Assembly: GCA_944739405.2 (NCBI GenBank)
Contig: OX123196.2
Location: 70,579,688 to 70,643,687, forward strand
Reading direction: 5' to 3'
DNA length: 64,000 nucleotides
Source: Euclidia mi
Lineage: Eukaryota; Arthropoda; Insecta; Lepidoptera; Erebidae
Below, piece after piece: positions 18,121-29,171 of this stretch (position 1 is its first letter; the number at the start of each line of letters is the position of its first letter). The position numbers were made by a program, and so were the translations under genes. The notes under the pieces are model-generated. The model was not told the origin of the DNA. It saw nothing but the letters and a program-made list of their open reading frames with translations, and made no database searches.

Positions 18121-19569
18121 ACGAATAATTATAAAAAAATCTAATGCCAAAGGATTTCTGGCCTTACCTGTGTTAGAGATTTTATAAGTAAAATAAGACA
18201 TTTTTGTAAGGCTGGCTCTAAATTTTGATTTTCGTTGGAAAATTTGTAATTAAAAAAAATGTTTGTCGCAGTCTAAAACTATATTTAATCTTATTGGGTA
18301 ATAGCCTATAGCGTCCGACATACGTCGCGACAGCCAGTCTAGAGAGGCTGAGCGTTCTCGAGACACACGATCGCTAAAGGAGAGCGAACTAGGGAACGAT
18401 TTATAGTATGTATGACGGTTGGATGTTGTTGCAATAGGAAAAGATTATTAATGTAAATAAGCAACCAACACATAAGCAAAATAAAGGATGAATAAAACAA
18501 AATGTTTGCAGTGTAAAGTATGATACTCAGAGTTTTATGATGGTAGAAAAGTGACGATACCAAGTTTAATATCTAACACTTCACCTCAAAACACTCAAAG
18601 CGTGAGAGAGACGGAAGAACACAAAGCTCTCTCTCCCTCTCTCTCTTTTTCTCTTAAAAGGGCTGGAATTATGATCGTATACACTGAATAATTACATGCA
18701 TCCATTATTTCACGTTCGCCAAAGACTTTAAGATGGACTTTTACACCCACCGCTAAGCGGCAGTCATCAAAGAGTCATAAAAATATTCTCTCCCCAATAA
18801 TAAGACCAGTAGAATTTGTTACGAAATCCCGTAACGAGTACCGCTCCACTGCCTCTAATACTTACATTGTCCTAAAAACAAATAACAGACAGACAGAAGC
18901 CCGATATTGGAACAAAACATAGAGAAAAAAATTCCTTCGGTAGCTACGTCGTAGCTGCTACGAGGGGCCTACGTTGCTACGCGGGGCGCGGGGTGAACGA
19001 CCCGGCGGTATAATGCCGCGGGTCGATACCCTCGCCCCCTCCCTCCGCGTCGCCTTCACTCCTTCTAAAGAGGGAGTACTCACCCGACTTCGTTTAGGAT
19101 GAGTGAAGTGCTTCCCAGCCCATTATCCGTTAGACTAAAAGGTTTCATATAAAACCTTAAACATATTATTTGAGGAAATTCGCTGGTATCATGAGTTTAC
19201 CTTAACGTGTAGGCTCTGGCGTGAGTTTATGAGTAGTGGGAGACATTCGGGTGGGGAAACACTGGTGTAATTATGTGTATGTAGACTCCGATCGCGAGCG
19301 GAGCCGCGCAATTAGCATATATACAAGCTCCCGAAAACAAGTTTTTTAGAAACAAACTTATGTTTGTTTGTTTAACTACGTTTAGTGTAAACTGTTTTTA
19401 GTTGGCAAATAAATGGGAGGTAAAACAACTTTGGTAACATATGTAGATTGGCGATAGTTTAGGCAAAATTAATGTTTGGCTTCATAAACAGCTATATATT
19501 TAAACAGATTTCAGACACATTTTTAAGTTTTCAAAAATATTGTCATCATATATTTCAATTATTCATATG
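18121..19569. other. No gene recognised; GC-rich and CT-rich patches
   Basis: Contains a CT-rich tract at 18628-18655, a GC-rich patch at 18940-19060 (GCTACGCGGGGCGCGGGGTG) and a small palindrome AAGGTTTCATATAAAACCTT near 19139-19158. No coding signature was found. Confidence 0.4.
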
Positions 19570-20165
19570 ATCTTAATATATATATTTCTTGTGTGTGTAT
19601 GTCACTGAAATCCACCTAAACGAATGGACCGATCTTGATGAAATTTTTTGTGTGCGTTCAAGGGGACTTGAGAATGGTTAAGATTCACAATTTAGTTCAC
19701 TGGAAAATGTTTTTTTAGTTAGATTTTAATTTGTAAGTAGTTGCGGATTTTGGATGTTACACATTGGAACCGACGGGCTGCGCTGCTATCGCAATGTCAA
19801 ATCTTATATTAATAATTTCGTCAAGGAGTACATCGAAACCTTACCTGAATCAGAAAACATTAAAAAATAAAAATTTCGAGTCGACAACATATATCCGCAA
19901 ATTTCTGACTGTCGAGTAATTTGTTAAATTCTAATGGTTCTGACAGACAAATCGCAGTCGCCATATTGGCCACTCTAGCGAAACGTCAACATAACATTTT
20001 GAGTACTACTAAGTTTTATGTAAGTAGTACTAAGAATTTTGTATATGTAAATACTTTTTGCAGTTAATTCCTTAAACAGTATTTGTACTACCCCGAACAT
20101 AGATGATATAGTATAACTAGAGAATCCCGAATTTACGTGAGTGAAGCTGCGGGCAAAAGCTAGTA
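19570..20165 (+). mobile_element. Helitron-like non-autonomous element (tentative)
   Basis: It opens with TGTGTGTATGTCACTGAAAT and CGAATGGACCGATCTTGATG and closes with GAAGCTGCGGGCAAAAGCTA then GT. The CTAG end after a GC-rich stem fits Helitron 3' ends in Lepidoptera. No transposase is present and the ends are approximate. Confidence 0.4.
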
Positions 20166-20419
20166 ATATTATAAATGCGAAAGTGTTAATTTATTTTTTA
20201 TTTGTTTGCCCTTCTTTCGGAGCGGTGATACAGTATTTTGTTTATGGAGATAGTAGATTTGTACAAGGGTGGAGCTACGGGCTAAGCCTAGTTTTATAAT
20301 ATGTATTCAGTATATTTACTCACCACCACTTAAATATTCAGATCCAGCCATCTTCGTGGCACGGATACTTGCCAACTTTTCGATACTAAAAAGCACTGAA
20401 TATAACGAGTGATAATATC

Positions 20420-20625
20420 GTCCACCTTGCGGGGGGCCTACCTCTGCTGCGTCGTCCGGTACGTGGCCGCCACTCCAGAACCTTTCTGCCCCAACGGCCA
20501 TCGGTGCTTCAAGCTATGTGCCCTGCCCACTGTCACTTCAGCTTGGCTATCCGGAGAGCTATGTCGGCGACTTTGGTTCTACTGCGGATCTCCTCATTTC
20601 TGATTCGATCTCGCAGCGATTAAGC
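20420..20625 (-). pseudogene. LINE reverse transcriptase C-terminal fragment, broken
   Basis: Minus strand: IRNEEIRSRTKVADIALRIA, then KLK-stop-QWAGHIA-stop-STDGRWGRKVLEW, then RPRTGRRSRGRPPARW. This is the post-RT region of RTE/endonuclease-RT LINEs (KLKWQWAGHIAR...DGRW...RGRPP.RW). Two in-frame stops show it is dead. The opposite-strand open frame is a shadow. Confidence 0.75.
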
Positions 20626-20799
20626 GGATATTTGAAATGGAATGAAAATGTTTTATTTGCACCTCCACACAAACTTAAAAACACAAAATTAACTTAACAA
20701 ACAAATAAACTTAAACTACAGGTACCAAAACTAAATATATAAGTAGGTACAGTATTTTTGGTAACAGGTCGTAGTGTTAAGTGTGGAGCGTTTCGGTAG

Positions 20800-20985
20800 C
20801 GCGTGAATGATCCCAGAAAACATTGTGAGCTAACCTGCATGTCTGAGAGTTCAATTAAATGTTCTCGAAAGACATGTGAAGTCTCCCAACCAGTATTTAG
20901 ACAGCGTCTTAGAATATGCCCTAACACTTCTTATAGTAAAAATAGTCCCATGTCCAGCAGTGGGACAGTTTATACACGGGGCTGA
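20800..20985 (+). repeat. SINE family C, 5'-truncated
   Basis: Starts within the body (CATTGTGAGCTAACCTGCAT) and ends CCAGCAGTGGGACAGTTTAT, GGGGCTGATTTTA. Moderately diverged. Confidence 0.7.
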
Positions 20986-22096
20986 TTTTATTTAACTTTC
21001 CTCCTGAAATAAAAAAGCTCTTCACCAAAGTATTCCATCAAAACGTAGACCGTTTGAACCAGAGATCGTAATTCAGTAAACGTTGACCGATTTTCCCGTA
21101 AATTCTTCCGGAATTAACCGACCATGTCTTTATTCTTATCAGGAATACGTTACGCGTGCGTTACGCTTACGGTTACGCAGCACATTTTACGCGCCGGTGG
21201 ATCGCGTAACTCTCCCGATATTATGGAGTGCGCGATATTAAACACATTAATTATTTCGATAACTCAGTCGCTGTTATTACTATAAAATATATCCGCGTAA
21301 GTCTATGGTTCTTGTTTGCGTTGTAAATCATAGACAAGCTTCTTTTAAGACTTTTAGGTTATTAATTGTTTTAATTTTCATATCTTACCGGCGCCATTGG
21401 TAGAGGTTCTTTACGTCATACTCGTGAACGCTAATTATAGTAACACATGATGGTTATAATTTTCGTTCCATTTGTGGGTGGTATTTCTGTGCATTAAACT
21501 CGCGAACTGTAATTAAAGTCATGCATAATAGAGACAGAAGTATCTCCCCTCACATCAACATTATACACTAACATGAATTGACTCATTATATTTATGAGAG
21601 GTTAAAAGATTCTTTTTAAATTTTGGATGATACCAAGTATGAATATGCCAATCCAAAAAGACAGACAAACTTCGTACATATAAATAAGATATCAGGCAAT
21701 AAGTATGTATATGGATGTATACTGAACTAAATAATTTAATTATAGTTAGACACGTGTATAATAAGTTACCCTTGTCATATATACAATTGAATGCGTTAAT
21801 TATAAATTAATTAATATATTACATCCCTTGTTCACGTAGCTTATAATGAAACGACGATTTGTGTAGACCTCATCCTCGGGAACCTTACAGTTGTTATTAT
21901 ATCGATATTGTTTGGATATTGGTTAATGCTTTCAATACTCAAAAATATCAGTTTTACTTTTAAGCAAATTTTGAATGAGCTTAAATATCGGTAGAGTATT
22001 GCTATTCATGAGAATTGAGCACACTGACTTCTCGTAAAAACTGTCAAAGTACTTCAAATACAGCTGGCACCGACTGCTTAACACGCCTAGCACAGA
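20986..22096. other. No gene recognised
   Basis: AT-rich. A CG-rich patch at 21150-21215 (TACGCGTGCGTTACGCTTAC) has no open frame worth calling. Confidence 0.4.
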
Positions 22097-22105
22097 GCAA
22101 GAGAT

Positions 22106-22421
22106 CATCATCATCAGCCCTTTATATTGTCGCACTGCTGGGCATGGGCCTCTTCCCATTATGAGGAGGGGAAGGCCATAGTCCACCACGCTGGCCAAGT
22201 GTGGGTTGACACACTGCACATGTCTTTCGAGAACATTATGGAGAACTCTCAGACATGCAGGTTTACTCACGATGTTTTCCTTCACCGCAAGCGATAATTA
22301 ACAATTTAATATGCACATAACTCCGAAAAGTGTCATCGCGCCGTGGATTCGAACCCGGACACTCTGCGTAGCAGTCTGTCGGTCTCTCCACTGGGTTATC
22401 GCTGCTTACGAGAGGGGGGCA
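22106..22421 (-). repeat. SINE family C, full length, with 9-bp target duplication
   Basis: GCAAGAGAT flanks the copy at 22097-22105 and 22422-22430. The minus-strand head ends in CGCTGCTTACG and the tail is TCATCATCATCAGCCC. Recent enough to keep perfect flanks. Confidence 0.85.
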
Positions 22422-22430
22422 GCAAGAGAT

Positions 22431-23113
22431 ATTAACAATTAAATCGATCACAATGGTAAAATTGCGATTACTGCTGCAGTAGTGAAAACGAAATCCATGC
22501 GTTATCTGTATATATAAAATTCCGCCGTCACTGACTGACAGACAATGCACAGCTAAAGCTATTGGGCGCATATATACTTATAAATTTCTTATATTTTTTC
22601 TTATTCTTCTTTCTTTTTCTATGTTAATTGGAACCGTAGGCCGGTACTAAGAAGGATCTGCCCAAACTTCTCACGGGATCGATTGGGAAGAAGCGATTAA
22701 ATAAAAAAATAAGTGACGGCAATTTATAGTAATATAAGTATACTTAAAAAACCTACATAAGGTGGGTATAAACACCATTGCACTATAGCCGTACTTATGC
22801 AAATCTCTACTAAAACTAAATACAAGAACCCCCGGGCGATCCAAAACTTTTGCTCTACACCCATCGCTAAAATAAGTTAAGTGCGATCCCTATTGTCTGA
22901 TCCGATCCTCTACCTTTGAACGCGCCCTGAGAATGTAATAAACTTGATAGTAATAGGAGACAATAAATTGTTCAAGTGTGTGAGATTTCTTGGTTTATTG
23001 TGTCTTACGTTATTACATCGACTTGCCAGCCACTTTTAACGTGTAGTATTTTGTGACAATGTGTTAGCTTCTAATCAGATAAATAAAAATAGCGTAAGTA
23101 CATAGAATAATTA
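22431..23113. other. No gene recognised
   Basis: AT-rich. ATATATAAAATTCCGCCGTC at about 22510 resembles the 5' start of lepidopteran non-autonomous Helitrons, but no matching 3' end was identified. Confidence 0.35.
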
Positions 23114-23362
23114 ATGCCTCGTTGGTCTCGCGGCATAAATGTGCGCGTGGGATTGGGAGGTCTCGGGTTCGATTCCCGGGTTGGGCAAAGTGTTATTGGG
23201 TTTTTCCTTTAGGAAATTCTCAGTAGCAGCCCGGAATCCGGTAATGTGCCCGGTACGGCAATAGACTCGGCCTCTACTACGTGGGACCAAAAAATGTATG
23301 GCGAAATGTGCGTGTAATATTACACCTCTGCCTACCCCTTCGGGGATACAGGCATATAATGA
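23114..23362 (+). repeat. SINE family B, full length
   Basis: Head GCCTCGTTGGTCTCGCGGCA, TAAATGTGCGCGTGGGATTG, GGGTTCGATTCCCGGGTTGG, then the family A-type body ending CCTTCGGGGATACAGGC. Confidence 0.85.
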
Positions 23363-23571
23363 CTTCTTTCGTGACAGATCGGTAAAGCAACGTTCACACA
23401 AGTTACTATTTGGATGAGAATCTGCTTGCGGCATTTTCATCAGAGAGGTACCACGCCTGAGAGAGTATGTTCAACCCTCGGTCCCGGTTCTTCACTCAGG
23501 ACAAGAGTCCTTTGATCATGTCGGAGATCTTTTGGAGGTTTATAAACACTGACACCAGATTTGGCCACACA

Positions 23572-23886
23572 TCATCAACCCTTTATACTGTCCCCCTGAC
23601 GGGCACGGGCCTCTTCTCACTATGAGAAGGGTAAGGCCATATTCCACCACGCTGGCCAAGTGCGGGTTGGCAGACTTCACATGTCTTTCGAGAACATTAT
23701 GGAGAACTCTCAGACATGCAGGTTTCCTCACGATGTTTTCCTTCACCGATTAGCAAGCGATAATTAACAGTTTAATACGCACTTAACTCCGAAAAGTCAT
23801 TGGTGCGTGCCGTGGATTCGAACCCGAGACTCTCTGCGTAGCAATCTGCCGGTCTCTCCACTCAGCTATTGCTGCTTATTTACTTA
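23572..23886 (-). repeat. SINE family C, full length, with 8-bp target duplication
   Basis: GCCACACA flanks it at 23564-23571 and 23887-23894. Complete head and body on the minus strand. Confidence 0.85.
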
Positions 23887-23894
23887 GCCACACA

Positions 23895-24839
23895 CTCACA
23901 CGAAAAGAAAACGAGACGAACAAATTATTGATAAGTTTGCCGGTACTCCAAAATGAAGCTTACATTCTTTACTTAAATTTCGTAATAAAATTGTCTCATA
24001 CCCATATTTTTCTTGTGAGAAAAATCGTTTCAATAACCGAGAAAGCTGCAAGGGACAGTTTTTTATATAGGCTAAATTTTTATTAACGGTATTCTGGGGG
24101 TGTCTATATCGATCTTTTCCCGAAAGTTATTTGCTCGGTAGCTTTAGACCTAAACCTAATTTCCCGAAATAAATAACTGCGGGCCATTCTAGTCCTTCAG
24201 CCCTAATATACAAGGTCGAGAATTATGATTACTTACTTTACGACCCATAAAACAGACCTCGTAAATAATGTTAAATAGAAAATTTTTAATTTAACAGAGT
24301 AAGCTGACGTATTTCGTTTTGTCCTAATTTATTAAAGGTCTGTTTGGGATTGAGCCCACCATTACTTATGCAACGCAGTGTTTTAGCCATTTTAGCATTG
24401 TGTGCGGTGTTTTGTGCGATGTCAACATTGCTCATAATTATGCATATAAATAAAATATAACTATCGCAGAATACAGCTGGAATAAGAATAACCTATAATT
24501 ACATGATCCGTGCCTTATAAGCTACCAAATCTTTTATACCCAACCCTCTTACTAAACACATTTTTTTTGTAACAAAATGGACAATACCGTTACTGAAACC
24601 CAGCCACAAAATTTCCTAAAATACATTCATATCAATACATAGTATAACACAAAATCTGCCATCTTTTTAAACCTAGATAGCACAGTAAAAAAATAACCTA
24701 TACCGGCTTTAAACTATATGTTAAGTATTTATTGTTTATTAGATTATAAAGTATTATATTATTGTAAGATTATCCAGACCATGTATCCATAAACTGTAAA
24801 CATTATTATTGAATAAAGATTATTATTATTATATTATTA
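23895..24839. other. No gene recognised
   Basis: AT-rich, ending in an ATT-rich simple tract at about 24800-24840. Confidence 0.4.
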
Positions 24840-24964
24840 TTGTAATTAAATCTTAAAAACTACGCAACGGATTTTAATGCGGGTTCTTTTAATATATAGA
24901 ACGATTCAAGAGGAAAGTTTATATAGTATAATTGACGCGGGCGAAGCTGCTGGCGACGTCTAGT
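24840..24964 (+). repeat. Helitron-like 3' end fragment
   Basis: AAAACTACGCAACGGATTTT, then AACGATTCAAGAGGAAAG, and a terminal GACGCGGGCGAAGCTGCTGG ... CGTCTAGT. This is a common lepidopteran non-autonomous tail with a CTAG end. Confidence 0.45.
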
Positions 24965-26351
24965 TCGGACTAAAAACGAAACACAGAAATTTACTACAGG
25001 CATATATAATCTATTAAACCATAATTAATATGCATTAAAACTGCATGCACTGTCAAAAGCAAATGATTTCCCCAATCAATTCAGACGTCTTGAAGTTATG
25101 GAAAAATACATGCATAGAATCGAGAACCTTCCATTTTCCGAAGTTATGGTTAATAATTAAGCTACATTATTAAATACTGAGCAAAACCTGTGTACGAAGG
25201 CTTTCGTAGCGCGTCACTTTTTGTCCGAAAGGTCTGAGTTAACTCGGTTTTTGCTCAACCCACCTACCTCGCGGTCGGTTTGGGTTGTTTGCGGCGTTCA
25301 CAGACGGAAGTTTTTGATGAAAACTGGTCCATTATTTAGTTAACGATATGTTTAAAAGGAAACCTTTAAGGTTTAAACTTTGGCTCACTTTCGAAAGAGA
25401 ATTCAAAGCGGAACTATGCGATGGTTTTGGTAGCACTGCAAGGTAAGTGGCTACGTAATATGAAGTTCATAGAAAGAAGAAGATGATACAGTAACTATAT
25501 TAGTTGTTGTCCACAGTTTCACTCTGTCTATATTTTGAATCTTCCTACCTTACCCTTTTATATTTTGTCTTTGAGGTCAAATTGATTTAACCTTTCGGTT
25601 ATACTCTTCGAAAACAACACACAAACGTAATAACTCAATCTATTACATTTAATTAGATTATACTTCTTCAAACAAACCACAAAGGTCTCTATTACCCCGG
25701 AATCCGTCCGTCAATCCGGAATACGCTTTCGTAATTATTGTACTGTATCCAACGCTGGGTATGTATGAATCGAAGGGCCGGGCGGGGGAACGGGACGTGT
25801 AATGCACGTCAAACGGCTGTCTGCGTCCGCATGTGGGTCATTGTGTCGGTTTTGTAACGAGATACGATAGTACGGAGCTCCTTGCTTATTAGATGGATTA
25901 GGTTTCTGTATGTGTGTGTAGGTTTTTGCTTATGTGTGTGCGTGGCCCCTTTGAGTTTTGTAGGAAAATTGGAATTTTGCCGGTCGACTTGTGTTGTGTT
26001 GTGGGTATATGTTTTAACCTCGCAGTGTTTCAATCCCAGGCGAATGTTTGAATAGATCCTATCATCGTGCTACATGGAACTCATTTAGATTGATGGTGGT
26101 ATTAAGAATTATTTAGGAAACGTGCCCAGTATGCCTATGTATAAACATGTGGTTAGGGAAGTAGTTTCTGTAGTGTGTTATTATCATAGGTACAGTTCTA
26201 GCTCGATTTTACTAGCTTTGTTTACTTTAGAACGAACATATTTTACTGCCAAGAATATTTATGTTACTCATTATTAGTCTAGAGATTTAGTGCATCTCAA
26301 ATTGTCCTTCCAGTTAATTTAAAACCCTTGGCAATTACTTAAGTTTACTTA
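24965..26351. other. No gene recognised
   Basis: Mixed AT-rich DNA with a GC-rich patch at 25770-25830. The open frame at 25809-26033 (minus) comes from a TG-rich stretch and has low complexity. Confidence 0.4.
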
Positions 26352-26655
26352 CTAGCTGTTTCCCGCGGTTTCACCCGTGTCCTGAGGGAACTCCTTCCCG
26401 TACCCGGTTAATTTATAGCTTAAGTTACTCCTTGGAACATCAGCTATCCGCCAATGAAAGTTCGGTCAAAATCGGTCCAGCCGTTCCAGAGATTAGCGAG
26501 AACAAACAGACAGACAGACCGACAGACAGATAAAAACTGTACAAAATGTCATTTCGGTATATGTACCGTGTATACATCCATATGCATTTAGTAAAAAGCG
26601 GTTATTTTAATATTACAAACAGACACTCCAATTTTATTTATATGTATAGATGTAC
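26352..26655. repeat. Dispersed repeat, second copy of the 11957 family
   Basis: Same order of blocks as 11957-12395 without the internal duplication: CTAGCTGTTTCCCGCGG, AATCGGTCCAGCCGTTCCAG, an ACAG tract at 26505-26530, ATATGCATTTAGTAAAAAGC. Confidence 0.7.
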
Positions 26656-26776
26656 AATAACTAATAGTCTTTGATATTCGTATCGTCACTTGGTTTTCAA
26701 ATACTCGATACATTTTATCACGGTGTTTACCAATTCACGGTATACCTAATATGTACTTTACTAGTAGGCATATAAT

Positions 26777-27156
26777 CATCATTCTCTTAGCGTTATCCCA
26801 GTTTCAATCTGGAGTCCGCTTACTAGTCTCACCGGATTTGGCTGAATATTAGCTTTTCCACAGAGCGACCGCCTGTCCGACCTACGCAACCCGAAGGGAT
26901 TGCGATATTCCATGGTTTAGACTAGTGTCAGTTTATTTAGAAGGTACTGACTCCCTATAACGACTGTCAAAGATCTTCATGACAACCGGGACCGACGGCT
27001 TAACGTGCTCTCCGAGGCACGGGACAAGCGATAATCAACAATTCAATACGCACATAACTCCGAAAAATCATTGGTGCGCGCCGTGGATTCGAACCCGATA
27101 CCCTCTGCATGGCAGTCTGTTGGTATATCCAGTAGGCTATCGCTGCCTTAAGTATT
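26777..27156 (-). repeat. SINE family D, full length, with 16-bp target duplication
   Basis: CTAGTAGGCATATAAT flanks it at 26761-26776 and 27157-27172. The minus-strand head is C-like (GGCAGCGATAGCCTACTGG, GGGTTCGAATCCACGGCGCG). The tail is different from C, containing TGACAGTCGTTATAGGGAGT and GATAACGCTAAGAGAATGAT. Confidence 0.9.
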
Positions 27157-27172
27157 CTAGTAGGCATATAAT

Positions 27173-27678
27173 AACTATATATAAATGTATTAAGTTTTGG
27201 GGACGGATATGAGGATGTTTATTACTATTGCAAAAACTACAGAACGGTATTTTGATAACATTCTGCAACTTATACCTCAGAATACCAGGTTGGCTATACT
27301 TGTCCCGATAACCGATCCCACACAGACGAAGGCGTTGGCCGAAGCCACCTTAATACACCCATTACCTGTCCAATACGCTTATTCAACATTTTCCAAGAAG
27401 CCTGAATTTTCTTTAAAACATTTTCCATAGTTTTCCGCTAAGTGCATCACCCAACCCTTCTGCCAGTCCAACAAGCCATCTAAATGTCTCCCTCGGTTTC
27501 ACCTGTCTCTCGCTTATACGTAAAATATTTGCTATATAGAATTCCTTTGACAATATAAGAGCCTTGCTCTCCAACTTCCGTAGTAGAAAGAGTTTTGTAT
27601 TACTTTGTGCAAGTATTTTAAAATTAGACTTTGTAAGTAGGGTGTATTGTGGTTAAAGAGATCTTAAGTTACAAGGCC
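27173..27678. other. No gene recognised
   Basis: The open frame at 27197-27430 (plus) is not recognisable and lacks supporting splice signals. Confidence 0.4.
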
Positions 27679-27941
27679 TACTGCCTCGTTGGTCTCGCGG
27701 CATAAATGTGCGCGTGGGATTGGGAGGTCTCGGGTTCGATTCCCGGGTCGGGCAAAGTGTTATTGGGTTTTTCCGGCAGGAAATTCTCAGTAGCAGCACG
27801 GAGTCTGGTAATGTGCCCGGTACGGCAATAGGCTCGCCCCCTATTACGTGGGACCTAAAAATTCCTGGCGAAATGTGGGTGTAATATTACACCCCTGCCT
27901 ACCCCTTCGGGGATACAGGCGTGAGTCTATAAAAAAAAAAT
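27679..27941 (+). repeat. SINE family B, full length
   Basis: Head GCCTCGTTGGTCTCGCGGCA and GGGTTCGATTCCCGGGTCGG, complete body, A10 tail. Eighteen bases after the tail lies a perfect hairpin (27959-28008). Confidence 0.85.
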
Positions 27942-27958
27942 TTGGTCAGTTGCCGCCA

Positions 27959-28008
27959 CTATGCCGGTTTTTGAAGAAGTGTTATACCTTCTTCAAAAAC
28001 CGGCATAG
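27959..28008. repeat. Perfect 21-bp snap-back hairpin
   Basis: CTATGCCGGTTTTTGAAGAA (plus G) at 27959-27979, an 8-base loop, and the exact reverse complement at 27988-28008. Confidence 0.85.
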
Positions 28009-28529
28009 CGTTTGGCGAGTTACGGTGGGAACAGCTTGATGTGTAGACTGATACGGACTTTACCAAGTACCAAATAGAAAGTAATGTAGCAGTACCATTA
28101 TATTTACTACTGTTGCATTTTAGTTTGGTGAGTGAGTAGCGGGCAGCATCCATAATAAAGTTTCCCAAATCCTGAACTCCATCCATCCATTCGAAGACCT
28201 TTTTAATCCATCGACCATTCGTTATACTACAGATGGGCTGCAGCTCACCGCCACTTTCTAAGTCTCACCAATTACAGTGCCTTATTTTATCAGTAGTTTA
28301 ATGTTTGTCAAGCAAACCCCTTGCAATAAAATAATTTATTATTATTCTTGATGCGAGAGTCTCAAAGACTTTTCTGGTATTTCAGTATTGGTTCGGCGAT
28401 ACACCGAAACCGTAGGTTCTAGGCGTTTTGGAAAAAATGGACTGTATCTAAAGGAAGAGGATGTAGGATTGGAATGGGAGAGATGATTGTGAGTGGGTAT
28501 AGGATATTCCAAGGATGGAGGGCACTTAC

Positions 28530-28612
28530 CTTATACGGCAATCTTCTTCGTCTCAGAAGGGCAGTCTCCTGGTGGTTTCGGGCTGAAGCTGCTTGATTCA
28601 CTTCACTACACC
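28530..28612 (-). other. Predicted 5' untranslated exon of a heat-inducible transcript
   Basis: About 29 bases below the TATA box the minus strand reads AAGTGATTGGTGTAGTGAAG, then TGAATCAAGCAGCTTCAGCC. It runs to GAAGAAGATTGCCGTATAAG, where the splice donor GTAAGTG starts at 28529. No ATG-led frame is obvious before the donor, so the first coding sequence would be in a later exon. None was recognised to the left. The start site at about 28612 is inferred from the TATA spacing only. Confidence 0.5.
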
Positions 28613-28765
28613 AATCACTTCCACTTGCGAGCGGTTTATAAGCGGTAATAATTATAGCGGCAACGGCGCGGTGCGATACGGTATGGCGGACGCGTATTTT
28701 GCGAATCGAATGTTCTCGAAAGTTCTGGACTGTCTCTCGCGTCGACGATCGCCGCGACCAATCCG
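28600..28765 (-). promoter_or_regulatory. Heat-shock promoter: four-unit HSE plus TATA box
   Basis: At 28708-28725 the sequence GAATGTTCTCGAAAGTTC is four perfectly spaced alternating HSF pentamers (GAA-2-TTC-2-GAA-2-TTC). A TATA box (TTATAAA on the minus strand) lies at 28641-28635, about 70 bases downstream in the minus direction. A CCAAT motif at about 28758-28762 and CTCTC/GAGAG motifs nearby add to the pattern. This spacing is characteristic of insect heat-shock genes. HSF would activate transcription to the left. The long open frame across this region on the minus strand (28419-28991) is an effect of GC content and partly covers a SINE. Confidence 0.6.
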
Positions 28766-28924
28766 CGAAGGCGTGCCCCCTTCTTGGGAATGGAATAGAG
28801 AGGGATAGAAACAAAGGGCATCGCTCGCATTGGCCAAGCAGCGACCAACCATTGATGTTGATGGGATTAGTTTCGATGGAAAGGTAGATGGCGCTAACAA
28901 GTATAATTTTACTAAATTTTTTAT

Positions 28925-29171
28925 ATAATCTCACGCCTGTATCCCCGAAGGGGTAGGCAGAGGTGTAAATATTACACCCACATTTCGCCATGAATTTTTT
29001 GGTCCCACGTAATAGGGGGCGAGCCTATTGCCGTTAGCGGGCACATCACCAGACTCCGGGCTGCTACTGAGTATTCGGAAAAAGCCAGTAACACCTTTGC
29101 CCGACCCGGGAATCGAACCCGGGACCTCCGATCAGCAGTCGCATACGCTATCTACTGGACCGCGGAGGCAG
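28925..29171 (-). repeat. SINE family A, full length
   Basis: Minus strand: ATCTCACGCCTGTATCCCCG, body, GGGAATCGAACCCGGGACCT, CGCATACGCTATCTACTGGA, CCGCGGAGGCAGT. Immediately upstream of the heat-shock promoter block. Confidence 0.85.

Noticed and set aside
28419..28991. 190-codon open frame on the minus strand
   Set aside because: Runs across a SINE end, the heat-shock promoter block and the predicted leader, without a domain or initiation context; explained by local GC content.
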